Assembly: GCF_000421105.1 (NCBI RefSeq)
Contig: NZ_ATWF01000001.1
Location: forward strand, 2,181,407 to 2,245,406
Length of the DNA stretch: 64,000 nucleotides
Direction: 5' to 3'
Source: Limisalsivibrio acetivorans
Lineage (GTDB): Bacteria > Chrysiogenota > Deferribacteres > Deferribacterales > Geovibrionaceae
A model generated the notes under the pieces. It was given only the letters and a program-made list of their open reading frames with translations. It was not told the origin of the DNA and ran no database searches. Positions 46,777-55,385 of this stretch are shown piece by piece. The position numbers and the translations under genes are program-made. Positions within the stretch are counted from its first letter, which is position 1; every line of letters starts with the position of its first letter.

Positions 46777-47661
46777 ATGGACTACCGAGACCTCGACAAC
46801 GATACACTGCTGGGTGAGCTTGCCAGAAGGCTCAAGGAGGGGGAAGGCTCCTCCACAGAGATGAAGAATATGATGCGCAGGCTCGAGCAGATGAACGACA
46901 GGCTGATGAAGGCGGAGGAGAACAAGAGCAAGTTTATGTCCCTCGTCCGCAATAACTTCAACAACCCCATATCGAGCCTGATGAACCTGTCTAAAAGCCT
47001 CTCCATCCATGCGGACAGTGAGGAGACCAAGGGGATTGGGAGTACACTGTATTATGAGTCGTTACGCCTTAACTTCCAGGTAAACAACATAATTACAGCC
47101 GCAGAGATAGAGGCGGGAACCATTGTGCCTTATATCGGGAGTCTCAGCCCAACGGCTGTGATGGAGCAGGTTAAGGAGTTTCTCCACTTCCTCTTTATGG
47201 AGAAGAATATCTCCATGGAGTGGGAGGAGAATCTATCCGGTGAATTCTATCAGGATAAGGAGCTTGTCTACCTTGCTGTGGCGAATGCTATCCACGTTAT
47301 CGGCGATGCCGCAGACGAGGGGGGGAGCGTGAAGGTAAGTTTTGCAGGAGACGGGGAGAGTATCTCTGTAACTGTGAACTACACAGGAACCTTCCTGAGC
47401 AACGAGCATGCTGAGAGATCCTGCACACTATGCTCTGCGGAGACCGCCGGCGGGCTTGAGGTAAACGGAAATACCCTTGAGATATGCCTTGTTCGTGAGC
47501 TCACCTCATTCCTTATGGGTGGGGTGGAGTCCGCCATGAAGAAGAGCGGTATGGAGATAGTTTTAAATATACCTAACGTGGATGCCGATAAGGCTATGGC
47601 CTACGGTGATGACATGAACGAATTTTTCTTTGATGAGGAAGAAGGTTTTGACGAGTTCTAA
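46777..47661 (+). CDS. Degenerate histidine kinase-like protein (pseudo-kinase)
   Basis: The 294 residues have an N-terminal coiled coil (LARRLKEGEGSSTEMKNMMRRLEQMNDRLMKAEENKSKF), a HisKA-like helical hairpin and a HATPase-like C-terminal region. The HisKA motif SHELRTP reads RNNFNNP (residues 58-64), so the phospho-accepting His is Asn59. The N box is weak (ANAIHVIGDAA) and no DxGxG loop is seen. It should be unable to autophosphorylate and may be a scaffold or sensor. The C-terminus FFFDEEEGFDEF is acidic and aromatic. It lies between cheR (11-bp gap) and cheD (29-bp overlap). Confidence 0.7.
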   Translation: MDYRDLDNDTLLGELARRLKEGEGSSTEMKNMMRRLEQMNDRLMKAEENKSKFMSLVRNNFNNPISSLMNLSKSLSIHADSEETKGIGSTLYYESLRLNFQVNNIITAAEIEAGTIVPYIGSLSPTAVMEQVKEFLHFLFMEKNISMEWEENLSGEFYQDKELVYLAVANAIHVIGDAADEGGSVKVSFAGDGESISVTVNYTGTFLSNEHAERSCTLCSAETAGGLEVNGNTLEICLVRELTSFLMGGVESAMKKSGMEIVLNIPNVDADKAMAYGDDMNEFFFDEEEGFDEF

Positions 47662-48142
47662 AGGGCTTGATCCTAAAAGACCAAAGATTTACATCCATGC
47701 GGGTCAACTGCATGTGACCAATGAAGAGGTTTATATAAGCACAGTTCTGGGCTCATGCGTGGCGGTCTGTCTTTTCGACAACGTTAAGCGGGTTGCGGGT
47801 ATGAACCACTACCTCCTCCCCCTCTGGAACGGTGAGGGGCTGAAGAGCTTGAAGTACGGCAATGTCAGTATAAAGAAACTCATAGAGTCCATGGAGAAGA
47901 AGGGGGCGAACAGGATGGTTCTCGTTGCAAAACTGTTTGGCGGCGCAAGCCCCCAGAAGCTTACAAATGAAGGCCTTATGATAGGCGAGAAGAATATAAC
48001 CGTGGCCAAGGACCACCTTGCAAAGGAGGGTATCAAGGTTGTTGCAAGCGATCTTGGCGGCTTCAAGGGTAGAAGGATACTTATGGACTCCCGTACAGGG
48101 GGTATCAAACTTAAATACACCAGCCGTGACGAGGCTGAATAG
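47633..48142 (+). CDS. cheD: Chemoreceptor glutamine deamidase CheD
   Basis: It deamidates receptor glutamines. The 169 residues carry STVLGSCVAVCLFD with the catalytic Cys, the His of GMNHYLLPLW, and the Thr/Ser region KLFGGASPQKL; GRRILMDSRTGGIKLKYT ends the protein. I take the ATG at 47633; a TTG one codon earlier is also open. The start overlaps the preceding gene by 29 bp. CheD and CheB are the last two genes of the operon. No CheC is encoded in the window. Confidence 0.92.
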   Translation: MRKKVLTSSKGLDPKRPKIYIHAGQLHVTNEEVYISTVLGSCVAVCLFDNVKRVAGMNHYLLPLWNGEGLKSLKYGNVSIKKLIESMEKKGANRMVLVAKLFGGASPQKLTNEGLMIGEKNITVAKDHLAKEGIKVVASDLGGFKGRRILMDSRTGGIKLKYTSRDEAE

Positions 48143-48157
48143 AATTCGGAGAAGAAC

Positions 48158-49195
48158 TTGGCCATAAGAGTTTTAGTTGTTGACGACAGCGCTACCGCAA
48201 GGGCGATGATAACGGATGTTCTGAGCAAGGACAGCCACATAGAAGTTATCGGGGCGGCACCCGATCCATACGTAGCAAGGGATATGATCGTAAAGCATAA
48301 GCCCGATGTTATCTGTCTGGATGTGGAGATGCCCCGCATGGACGGCATAACCTTCCTGCGCAAGATAATGCAGCATATGCCGACCCCCGTTGTAATGGTT
48401 TCTTCCCTTACGAAGAAGGGTGCTAAGGTTACCCTTGATGCTCTGGATGCCGGTGCTGTGGACTTTGTCTCAAAGCCCCATATGCACATATACGACGGCA
48501 TCGGCGAGATGGAAAAGGAGCTCATTGAGAAGGTTAAGAATGCTGCCCATTCAAACCTTAAAAAAACCATCGCCGCCATCAAGCAGACGCCGAAGAAGGA
48601 GATAACAACCGCCCTCGGAGAAACCACAAACAAGGTTATCGCCATCGGTGCTTCAACGGGGGGAACGGTTGCCCTGCAGGAGGTGCTTACGGTACTCCCC
48701 CCAAACTCGCCGGGGATAGTTATCGTACAGCACATGCCCCAGAACTTCACAGCCGCCTTTGCCGAAAGGCTGAACGACCTTTGCCGCATTGAGGTACGAG
48801 AGGCTAAGCATGGGGATATTGTCGGTGTGGGCACTGCTCTGATCGCTCCGGGAGAACTCCATATGGTTGTTAAAAGAACAGGCGGGAGATATTACGTTGA
48901 GGTGGGTACAGGCAAGAAGGTCAGCGGACACAGGCCTTCGGTGGATGTACTTTTCAACTCAGTTTCAAAGTATGTGGGGAGCAACGCCGTGGGTGCTATC
49001 CTCACAGGGATGGGCTCCGATGGTGCAAAGGGGCTTCTCAAGATGAAAAATTCGGGTGCGAAGACAGTCGCCCAGGACAGCCAGTCCTGCGTGGTTTACG
49101 GTATGCCTAAGGTCGCCGTCGAGCTTGGAGCGGCGGATTATGTGGAATCACTCAGAGATATACCGGAGAGACTAATGGAGCTGGTCTCCAAGTGA
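48158..49195 (+). CDS. cheB: Chemotaxis protein-glutamate methylesterase CheB
   Basis: The 345 residues have an N-terminal receiver (VLVVDDSATARAM; Asp in CLDVEMPRMDG) and a C-terminal methylesterase domain. The catalytic triad blocks are IGASTGGTVALQEVL (Ser), IVQHMPQNFTAAFAERL (His) and LTGMGSDGAKGLLKM (Asp). It removes receptor methyl groups and is activated by CheA. The start is TTG at 48158, with GGAG 6 bp upstream; no in-frame ATG fits. No terminator is evident after it; the next promoter begins about 80 bp on. Confidence 0.95.
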   Translation: MAIRVLVVDDSATARAMITDVLSKDSHIEVIGAAPDPYVARDMIVKHKPDVICLDVEMPRMDGITFLRKIMQHMPTPVVMVSSLTKKGAKVTLDALDAGAVDFVSKPHMHIYDGIGEMEKELIEKVKNAAHSNLKKTIAAIKQTPKKEITTALGETTNKVIAIGASTGGTVALQEVLTVLPPNSPGIVIVQHMPQNFTAAFAERLNDLCRIEVREAKHGDIVGVGTALIAPGELHMVVKRTGGRYYVEVGTGKKVSGHRPSVDVLFNSVSKYVGSNAVGAILTGMGSDGAKGLLKMKNSGAKTVAQDSQSCVVYGMPKVAVELGAADYVESLRDIPERLMELVSK

Positions 49196-49278
49196 TGAAA
49201 CGCCCAATTGATGTTGGTTATGAGTGTTTAAGGGTGTATGATTCAATATGTTTAGCTTTATTGAAAAACCCTTGCATA

Positions 49279-49308
49279 TTGAAACCCTTGGAAGGATATT
49301 AATATAAT
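49279..49308 (+). promoter_or_regulatory. Sigma-70 promoter of the PilZ gene
   Basis: TTGAAA (49279-49284) and a perfect TATAAT (49303-49308) lie 18 bp apart, placing the start of transcription near 49315, about 24 nt before the ATG at 49339. Confidence 0.55.
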
Positions 49309-49338
49309 GATGAAAAGAAGATACAAGGTGGAGAGAGT

Positions 49339-50346
49339 ATGCTTAGCAGTTATAAGTTGACTGAGGCGGAGTTTAAGGAAGTCTTTCGCAAGAGATACGT
49401 ACAGCTCACAGGTCTGGAACCCGATGGTTCAGTTCTCAATGCAGCCAGCAGTTTTTATCGCACTTACAGTGCTGATTCCTCCAGTATTCGTGCATCCGAT
49501 GTGTATTCAAAGACCCTTGAAAAACTTGGGGAGAGCGGCAAAAGCTTCGCCCCTGCTTTTATTGCCTCCGTTTCAGATATACTCGCCTCCTTCCTTGAGA
49601 ACGCCGGTGAAGAGCCGGAGCAGAACAGGGACACAATCCTCTCTATGCTGGACCTTGTTAAGATAAATGATACCAGTTATGAGGACTATGCGGAGAAGTC
49701 CTCCGAAGCTATGGAGCTTTTCCAGTTCCTCCGCAATCAGGATACTCCCCCAAAGCTTATGAACACATATAAGGGTCTGCGAATCTTCCACGCTGCCGAG
49801 TTTGCAGAGATTCGTCAGGACTGCGTTGTAATGAAAGTGCACAGGCACCAGGCTGTTGCCCTTAACAACGAAGGCTATACAAGCTTTACCCACAAGCTTC
49901 TCCCTCAGCAGATCTCTGCGAAGGTTCGTGAGGTTGATCTTAACAGTTGTACAGCTGTTCTGGACAGGTTTGTTGTTATGAAAAAGCCCTTCGACCGCAG
50001 GAAGATCTTCCGCCTCCAACCAAAAAGTACCCTTAAGGCGAAGCTGTCTGTGGAGGGGAAGCAGGCTGTGAGCTACATCGAGGATGTATCCCTCAGGGGG
50101 CTTTCACTCAATCTCGATGAAAACGCTGTTCAGGGCTATTCCCATATAACCATAACCTTCTCACTTCCCGTTGAGGACGGAACCGACATCTCCCTCAGAG
50201 GGAAGGTTAAGTATATATTCTGTGAAAAGGTGTGTAAGCTGGGTGTGGAAACATATCCGGATCCAGCCACAGAAAGGGTTATAAAGAACTATCTACTCAT
50301 GAGAAAGGAAGAGCTCGAGAAGGAGCTTGAAGAGAAAACAGCCTGA
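49339..50346 (+). CDS. PilZ-domain protein (probable cyclic-di-GMP receptor)
   Basis: The 335 residues comprise a novel N-terminal helical region of about 210 residues and a C-terminal PilZ domain. The two ligand motifs are intact: RKIFR in FDRRKIFRLQP (RxxxR) and DVSLRG ([DN]xSxxG). They normally bind cyclic-di-GMP. It would tie second-messenger level to motility or receptor activity, given its place between the che operon and a chemoreceptor gene. GGAG lies 5 bp before the ATG. The N-terminal region is not recognised. Confidence 0.82.
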   Translation: MLSSYKLTEAEFKEVFRKRYVQLTGLEPDGSVLNAASSFYRTYSADSSSIRASDVYSKTLEKLGESGKSFAPAFIASVSDILASFLENAGEEPEQNRDTILSMLDLVKINDTSYEDYAEKSSEAMELFQFLRNQDTPPKLMNTYKGLRIFHAAEFAEIRQDCVVMKVHRHQAVALNNEGYTSFTHKLLPQQISAKVREVDLNSCTAVLDRFVVMKKPFDRRKIFRLQPKSTLKAKLSVEGKQAVSYIEDVSLRGLSLNLDENAVQGYSHITITFSLPVEDGTDISLRGKVKYIFCEKVCKLGVETYPDPATERVIKNYLLMRKEELEKELEEKTA

Positions 50347-50445
50347 TATGTTCTCGGTGTTTATCTCTAATAAGAATACAAGTTGGCCGGACTTGTTAAC
50401 ATTACACAAGCGGCAAAAATTTTTAATTATTACGGAGGCTGTATA

Positions 50446-52431
50446 ATGAAAGGCTTTACTCTGTCCGTAAAGATTGCAATGGGCTTTACGATACTCATTG
50501 TGATCTCACTTATCCTTGGAGGGATTGCGGTTAAGAACATGACCAATGCGCGGGACATTTCGAATGTGCTATCTCAGCAGTATGTGCCCGAGGTGGAACA
50601 GTCCAACGGTCTTGAGCGTAACTCGCTTATGACTATGTATAGCATCAGAGGCTACAACTATACTGCAAGGGCTGAGTTCCTTAAGCAGGGAAGGGATTAC
50701 CTTAAAGAGGTGCACAAGTTCATCGCTGTGGGGGAGGAGCTGGTTCAGAAGCATCCTAATCTTGTTAAGCTTAAGGAACAGCTTGGTGAGGCAGTGAACG
50801 CAGTTGAAAAGTACGAGGAACACCTGCAGGAGATGGTCCAGGTTAACCAGAGCATTGATGAAGCCAGAATTCAGCTTGATACCAATGCCGCTATCTACAT
50901 GAAGAATACGGGCGACTTTCTCACTAACCAGAACGAGAGCGCAAAAAAGGAATATTATAGCGGAGCAACACCCGCCGAGAACACGGAAAGGCTTACCAAG
51001 ATAACCCTTATCAACGACATTATCGATGTTGGAAACGCCGCAAGGATCGATGTTTTCAAGGCCCAGGCGGACAGGGACCCCGAGTTTCTCAGCTCAGCAC
51101 TTGATAATCTACAGATAGCATACGGTAAGGTAGAGGAGATCCGCAAATACACAAGACAGGCCGCCGATATAGAGAGGCTCAACCGGATTGTTGAATCAGC
51201 CAACAGCTACGGTGACGCTATCAGGATACTTCAGGAAGCCTACAAAACCTTCCGTGAGACAGCCGTCCACCTCGAAGATGCTGGTAATATTGTTCTTGGT
51301 GTATCCCAGAACATCGCTGAGGCGGGGCTCACAAACACTATCAGTCTTGCAGGTGACGTTCAGACAAGCCTATCTACCTCCTCAAAGGTGATGATATACG
51401 GTCTTATTGCAGCTATTGTCATCGGCATAATTGCCGCACTCCTCATTATCAGGAGTATCACAAAGCCGATCACTGCATCTGTAAGGATGATATTTGATGC
51501 AAGCTCCCAGGTTGTGGCCGCTTCCGATGAGATATCCACATCCTCATCCCAGCTTGCCGATGGTGCCAGTGAGCAGGCGAGCAGTGTGGAAGAGGTTAAC
51601 GCCACCACAGAGGAGGCAACCTCCGTTAACGAGCAGAACTCCGAAAACACACGTGAAGCGGATATCCTTGCCAAGAGCTCCAACCAGTCCGCAAACGAGG
51701 GTAATGTTAAGATTCAGAACCTTATGAAGTCCATGGAAGGTATAACCGAGGCATCCCAGAGGATCGCCAAGATCATCAAAACCATCGATGAAATAGCCTT
51801 CCAGACCAACCTCCTCGCACTCAATGCTGCAGTTGAAGCGGCCAGAGCGGGTGAGCACGGCCTCGGTTTCGCGGTTGTTGCCGATGAGGTGAAGAACCTT
51901 GCCCAGCGTTCTGCCACAGCTGCAAGGGAAACAGCGGACATTATCGAGCAGGCGATAGAGCAGATCAAAGAGGGTAACCAGATCGCACAGGACACCAACG
52001 AGGCGTTCCAGGATATCCTTGATAAAACAAAGAAGACCAGCGACCTTATAAGCGAGATCGCCGTATCCATCCGTGAGCAGACCGAAGGCATGAACCAGAT
52101 CTCCGTAGCCATGGGCTCCATCGATCAGATAACCCAGCAGAACGCCGCAGGAAGTGAAGAAGCGGCCGCAGCCGCAGAGGAGCTTAATGCCCAGGCTGTT
52201 TCAATGATAAGCAGTGTGGAAGAGATTGCGAAGATGGTTGGTCTTGAGCTTAAGGCGGACCAGATTAACACCGGCGGCTCATCCAAGCAGAAGCCTAAGA
52301 TGCTCGAGAGCAAAGGTGGTAGTGGCAAGAAACAGCAGGCTCCCAAGAAGGAGGCGAAGAAGGCCAAGAAGAAGGATGACGATCCCGAAGATGTCCTTCC
52401 CCTTGACAGCGATGACCTCCACGATTTCTAA
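50446..52431 (+). CDS. Methyl-accepting chemotaxis protein
   Basis: The 661-residue receptor has an N-terminal membrane helix (SVKIAMGFTILIVISLILGGIAV), a periplasmic helical sensor of about 290 residues, a second helix near residue 325 (IYGLIAAIVIGIIAALLII), and a short HAMP-like segment. The signalling domain contains the hairpin tip EIAFQTNLLALNAAVEAARAGEHGLGFAVVADEV. A Lys-rich linker ends in DVLPLDSDDLHDF. It should signal through the adjacent CheW/CheA. I use the ATG at 50446, with GGAGG 8 bp upstream; upstream in-frame codons have no ribosome site. A terminator follows. Confidence 0.93.
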   Translation: MKGFTLSVKIAMGFTILIVISLILGGIAVKNMTNARDISNVLSQQYVPEVEQSNGLERNSLMTMYSIRGYNYTARAEFLKQGRDYLKEVHKFIAVGEELVQKHPNLVKLKEQLGEAVNAVEKYEEHLQEMVQVNQSIDEARIQLDTNAAIYMKNTGDFLTNQNESAKKEYYSGATPAENTERLTKITLINDIIDVGNAARIDVFKAQADRDPEFLSSALDNLQIAYGKVEEIRKYTRQAADIERLNRIVESANSYGDAIRILQEAYKTFRETAVHLEDAGNIVLGVSQNIAEAGLTNTISLAGDVQTSLSTSSKVMIYGLIAAIVIGIIAALLIIRSITKPITASVRMIFDASSQVVAASDEISTSSSQLADGASEQASSVEEVNATTEEATSVNEQNSENTREADILAKSSNQSANEGNVKIQNLMKSMEGITEASQRIAKIIKTIDEIAFQTNLLALNAAVEAARAGEHGLGFAVVADEVKNLAQRSATAARETADIIEQAIEQIKEGNQIAQDTNEAFQDILDKTKKTSDLISEIAVSIREQTEGMNQISVAMGSIDQITQQNAAGSEEAAAAAEELNAQAVSMISSVEEIAKMVGLELKADQINTGGSSKQKPKMLESKGGSGKKQQAPKKEAKKAKKKDDDPEDVLPLDSDDLHDF

Positions 52432-52453
52432 AAACCAATTTATATAAAGTGAT

Positions 52454-52487
52454 AAAAGCCCCTGTTTTCTGAGCAGGGGCTTTTTTT
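52454..52487 (+). terminator. Intrinsic terminator after the chemoreceptor gene
   Basis: AAAAGCCCCTG pairs with CAGGGGCTTTT around a nine-base loop and is followed by a seven-T tract, about 22 bp after the stop codon. Confidence 0.92.
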
Positions 52488-52537
52488 GTCATGAACAACA
52501 TATAACCCTTCACGTTCTACTCTAAAGCTGAGTTAAT

Positions 52538-52554
52538 TGTGCAGATACTGCACA
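52538..52554. promoter_or_regulatory. Operator-like perfect palindrome upstream of the efflux operon
   Basis: TGTGCAG-ATA-CTGCACA is a perfect 7-3-7 inverted repeat, 146 bp before the efflux operon's first ATG. The half-site TGTGCAG recurs at 52566-52572. This is the size and symmetry of a dimeric repressor site (TetR/MarR-like), but no regulator gene is adjacent. Confidence 0.45.
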
Positions 52555-52699
52555 TACGGGCAGAATGTGCAGGCTTGTATGTGCTTGAAAGTTAGAGAAT
52601 CGAGGTTTCCTTAAAGGCATAGTATTTGTTATATACAGGTATGATGGCATGTTTTATCTGCCTGCATTTGATATGATTTAAAGTGATTTAAGGTGGAGA

Positions 52700-54142
52700 A
52701 TGATTGAAAGTTCAAAAGAACGCTCCCTGAGAGGAGCAGGTATATACCCCCTACTCTTTTTTATCCTCTTTCTGAGCGTTTCCTGCGGAGTGAAAAATCC
52801 GGCGGAAACACTTCCCGGCGGAGAGCTTCCCGAGAGATACTCTATGTACAGTGAATCACCGGAGTTTGAGCTCGGTTGGTGGGAGAGCTTTGGGAGCGAA
52901 GAGCTGAACTCGCTAATGGAAGAGGCCTTTGATGAAAATCTTACCCTTGCTGAATATTGGGCAAGGCTCGAGCAGGCGAAGCAGAGCGCTGTCAAGGCGG
53001 GTGCGAACCTTTACCCCTCTGTCACAGGGAATGCGGAGGCTTCACGCACCGAGCGGGATACCGAACTCGGCGGCTATTCCAATTCCGAAGAATATCGTAT
53101 AGGCCTCAGCATGAGCTACGAAGTGGATATCTGGAACCGTGTCGAGGCGGGGAAAAGGTCAGCCGGACTCAGCTATGAGGCCAGCCGTGAGGATCTCAGG
53201 GGAGCGATGCTTAGCATCTCTGCCCAAATCGGAGAGAACTGGGTAAGTCTTATCTCCGTAAGGAGGCAGATTGCGGTTATGGAGGATCAGCTGGAATTGA
53301 ACAAGAAGCTGTTGAGGCTTGCCGAGCTACGTTTTGAGAATGCCCAGGCGGACGCTCTGGATGTTTACCAGCAGAGACAGACCATCGAAGGTATCAACGC
53401 AAGGCTGGTTCCCCTTCGTGCCCAGGAGAGGCTCTATCTTAACCAGATAGCCCTTCTTCTCGGCAGGGCAGGTGCATCCGGGCTTGATATTAAAAGCAGT
53501 TCCTTCCCAGAGATATCAGAAACCCCTGAAGCAGGCATACCTTCAGAGCTTCTGGCGGCAAGGCCTGATATTCGCTCCGCAGGGCTTAAGCTGAAGTCTG
53601 CCGAATGGGCAGTTACAGCGGCCAGGGCGGACAGGCTTCCGAAGCTGAGCATATCCGCCTCCGGTTCATACTACGGTGCGGAGCTTGCCGATATCATGGA
53701 TAACTGGGTGGCTAACCTTGCGGCAAATCTTGCAGGACCGATCTTTGACGGTGGAAGGCGCAAAGCGGAGGTGCTAAGGGCTGAAGCGGCGGCGGAGGAG
53801 CGTATAGCGAGCTATCGCAAAGCTGTTGTCACAGCATATAAAGAGGTGGAGGATGCCCTCATAAACGAGAGGCGCTATCGTGAATCCCTCGAGACGCTCC
53901 AGAGGCGGATAGAGCTATCAAGCAATACAATGCGTGAGGCGAGAAGGCAGTACATCAACGGAGCGGGCAACTTCCTCCCTGTGCTTAACGAGGAACTGAA
54001 TATGATCGGCTATCTGCAGGATCAGGTGAGCACCAGAGCGGATGTGATAAAAGCGAGAATTAACCTGTACAAGGCACTTGGTTGCCGGTGGGACAAAGAA
54101 TATATAAATGACGAAAACGGGGCGGACAAAGATGAGCAGTAA
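52700..54142 (+). CDS. Outer-membrane efflux lipoprotein (TolC/NodT family)
   Basis: The 480 residues start with a lipoprotein signal (IYPLLFFILFLSVSC, Cys29). They carry the two repeated helical-barrel segments of outer-membrane factors, for example LAEYWARLEQAKQSAVKAGANLYPSVTGNAEAS and RPDIRSAGLKLKSAEWAVTAARADRLPKLSISAS. NLAGPIFDGGRRKAEVLRAEAAAEERIASYRKAVVTAYKEVEDAL is the strongly conserved late block. It forms the outer-membrane channel for the RND pump encoded downstream. Its end overlaps the adaptor gene by 11 bp. Confidence 0.92.
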   Translation: MIESSKERSLRGAGIYPLLFFILFLSVSCGVKNPAETLPGGELPERYSMYSESPEFELGWWESFGSEELNSLMEEAFDENLTLAEYWARLEQAKQSAVKAGANLYPSVTGNAEASRTERDTELGGYSNSEEYRIGLSMSYEVDIWNRVEAGKRSAGLSYEASREDLRGAMLSISAQIGENWVSLISVRRQIAVMEDQLELNKKLLRLAELRFENAQADALDVYQQRQTIEGINARLVPLRAQERLYLNQIALLLGRAGASGLDIKSSSFPEISETPEAGIPSELLAARPDIRSAGLKLKSAEWAVTAARADRLPKLSISASGSYYGAELADIMDNWVANLAANLAGPIFDGGRRKAEVLRAEAAAEERIASYRKAVVTAYKEVEDALINERRYRESLETLQRRIELSSNTMREARRQYINGAGNFLPVLNEELNMIGYLQDQVSTRADVIKARINLYKALGCRWDKEYINDENGADKDEQ

Positions 54143-55385
54143 GAATTATACAGAAGAGGCAAAGATATCCGGAGACACACCTGTACCGAAACGTTCCATT
54201 CTCCAGCGGTTGCTTGCCATTGGAATAATAGCGGCTCTTATCGTCGGAGGCTTTCTTACGGTTCGTTTTCTGGTTACCAATAAACCCGTGGCGAAGAAGC
54301 GTCCCCCCCAGAAGATGAAGACCCTTGTGGAGGCAAGCCCTGTTATTGCATCGGATGTGAAGGTTATGATCAACGGGTACGGTACTGTGAAGCCCGCCCG
54401 TAAACTGAACCTCTCCCCCCGTGTGAGCGGAAGGGTCGAATGGGTCAACCCGTCACTTAAGCCCGGCGGAACCCTCAAGAAGGGTGAGGTACTCGCTGTT
54501 ATCGATGATACAGACTATAAGCTAGAGGTGCAGAAGGCGGAGATAGCGTTGCGAAAGGCTCAGGCGGATCTCGAGATAGAGATGGGGCGTCAGAAGATCG
54601 CCCAAGAGGAGTGGGAGCTTCTCAAAGAGGAGACGGGTCCGGCTGAAAGATCACCCCTCGCACTAAGGGAGCCCCAGCTTAAACAGGCAAAGGCCGCAGT
54701 GGAAAATGCCGAGGCGGATCTTGCCAAAGCGAAGCTAAACCTTTCCCGCACAAGGGTGAATGTTCCATTTAACGCTGTCGTGCTGGAAGAGAGTACAGAG
54801 GTAGGCTCTCAGGTTTCAGCTTCCACAGCTGTCGCCTCTCTGGCGGGAACCGATGAGTTCTGGGCGGAGGTCTCCATACCTCTGGACAGGCTCGACTGGT
54901 TCGATATACCCGATGCCCATGTTAACATTCGCCTGACCGGAACGAATACAAAGGCGAACTATGAAGGACGGATAGTTAAGCTACTCAGCGAACTGGAGTC
55001 GGACGGCCTTATGGCAAGGCTTCTCATCGCCGTGGAAGACCCCATGGGGCTTGACAGCGGCAGGCCACCACTCCTTGCCGGAAGCCACATAAAGGCGGAG
55101 ATAGAGGGGAGGGAGCTTGTTAATTCAGTCAAGATTCCCCGCAGGCTCGTTGTTGACAACAGCAAGGTATACATAGCAATGCCCGATAACACGCTGGATA
55201 TACGAGAGCTGGATATTATCTGGAAGGATCCCGAGTGGGTTTACGCCAGAAACACCTTCGATGAGGGGGAGCGGATAATAACCTCACGTGTGGCCTCTCC
55301 TGTGCATGGAATGCCCCTTATGTTTGAAGGGGAGAGCACTCAGGCGCCTCAGAAGAAAGGAAAGGGAAGAGAAAATGCCGAATAA
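54132..55385 (+). CDS. RND efflux periplasmic adaptor subunit
   Basis: The 417 residues have one N-terminal membrane helix (LLAIGIIAALIVGGFLTVRFLV). A split lipoyl domain follows (GTVKPARKLNLSPRVSGRVEWVNPSLKPGGTLKKGEVLAVIDDTDY and LNLSRTRVNVPFNAVVLEESTEVGSQVS), with an alpha-hairpin between the halves, then beta-barrel and membrane-proximal domains. This is the HlyD/MFP adaptor plan. It bridges pump and outer-membrane channel. I take the ATG at 54132 instead of 54108. It overlaps both neighbours by 11 bp, so the three genes form one operon. Confidence 0.92.
   Translation: MSSKNYTEEAKISGDTPVPKRSILQRLLAIGIIAALIVGGFLTVRFLVTNKPVAKKRPPQKMKTLVEASPVIASDVKVMINGYGTVKPARKLNLSPRVSGRVEWVNPSLKPGGTLKKGEVLAVIDDTDYKLEVQKAEIALRKAQADLEIEMGRQKIAQEEWELLKEETGPAERSPLALREPQLKQAKAAVENAEADLAKAKLNLSRTRVNVPFNAVVLEESTEVGSQVSASTAVASLAGTDEFWAEVSIPLDRLDWFDIPDAHVNIRLTGTNTKANYEGRIVKLLSELESDGLMARLLIAVEDPMGLDSGRPPLLAGSHIKAEIEGRELVNSVKIPRRLVVDNSKVYIAMPDNTLDIRELDIIWKDPEWVYARNTFDEGERIITSRVASPVHGMPLMFEGESTQAPQKKGKGRENAE

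Noticed and set aside
50365-50410. Possible sigma-28 flagellar promoter before the chemoreceptor gene
   Set aside because: A GCCGGAC-like -10 is present, but the -35 and the spacing match the consensus poorly, so I cannot support it.
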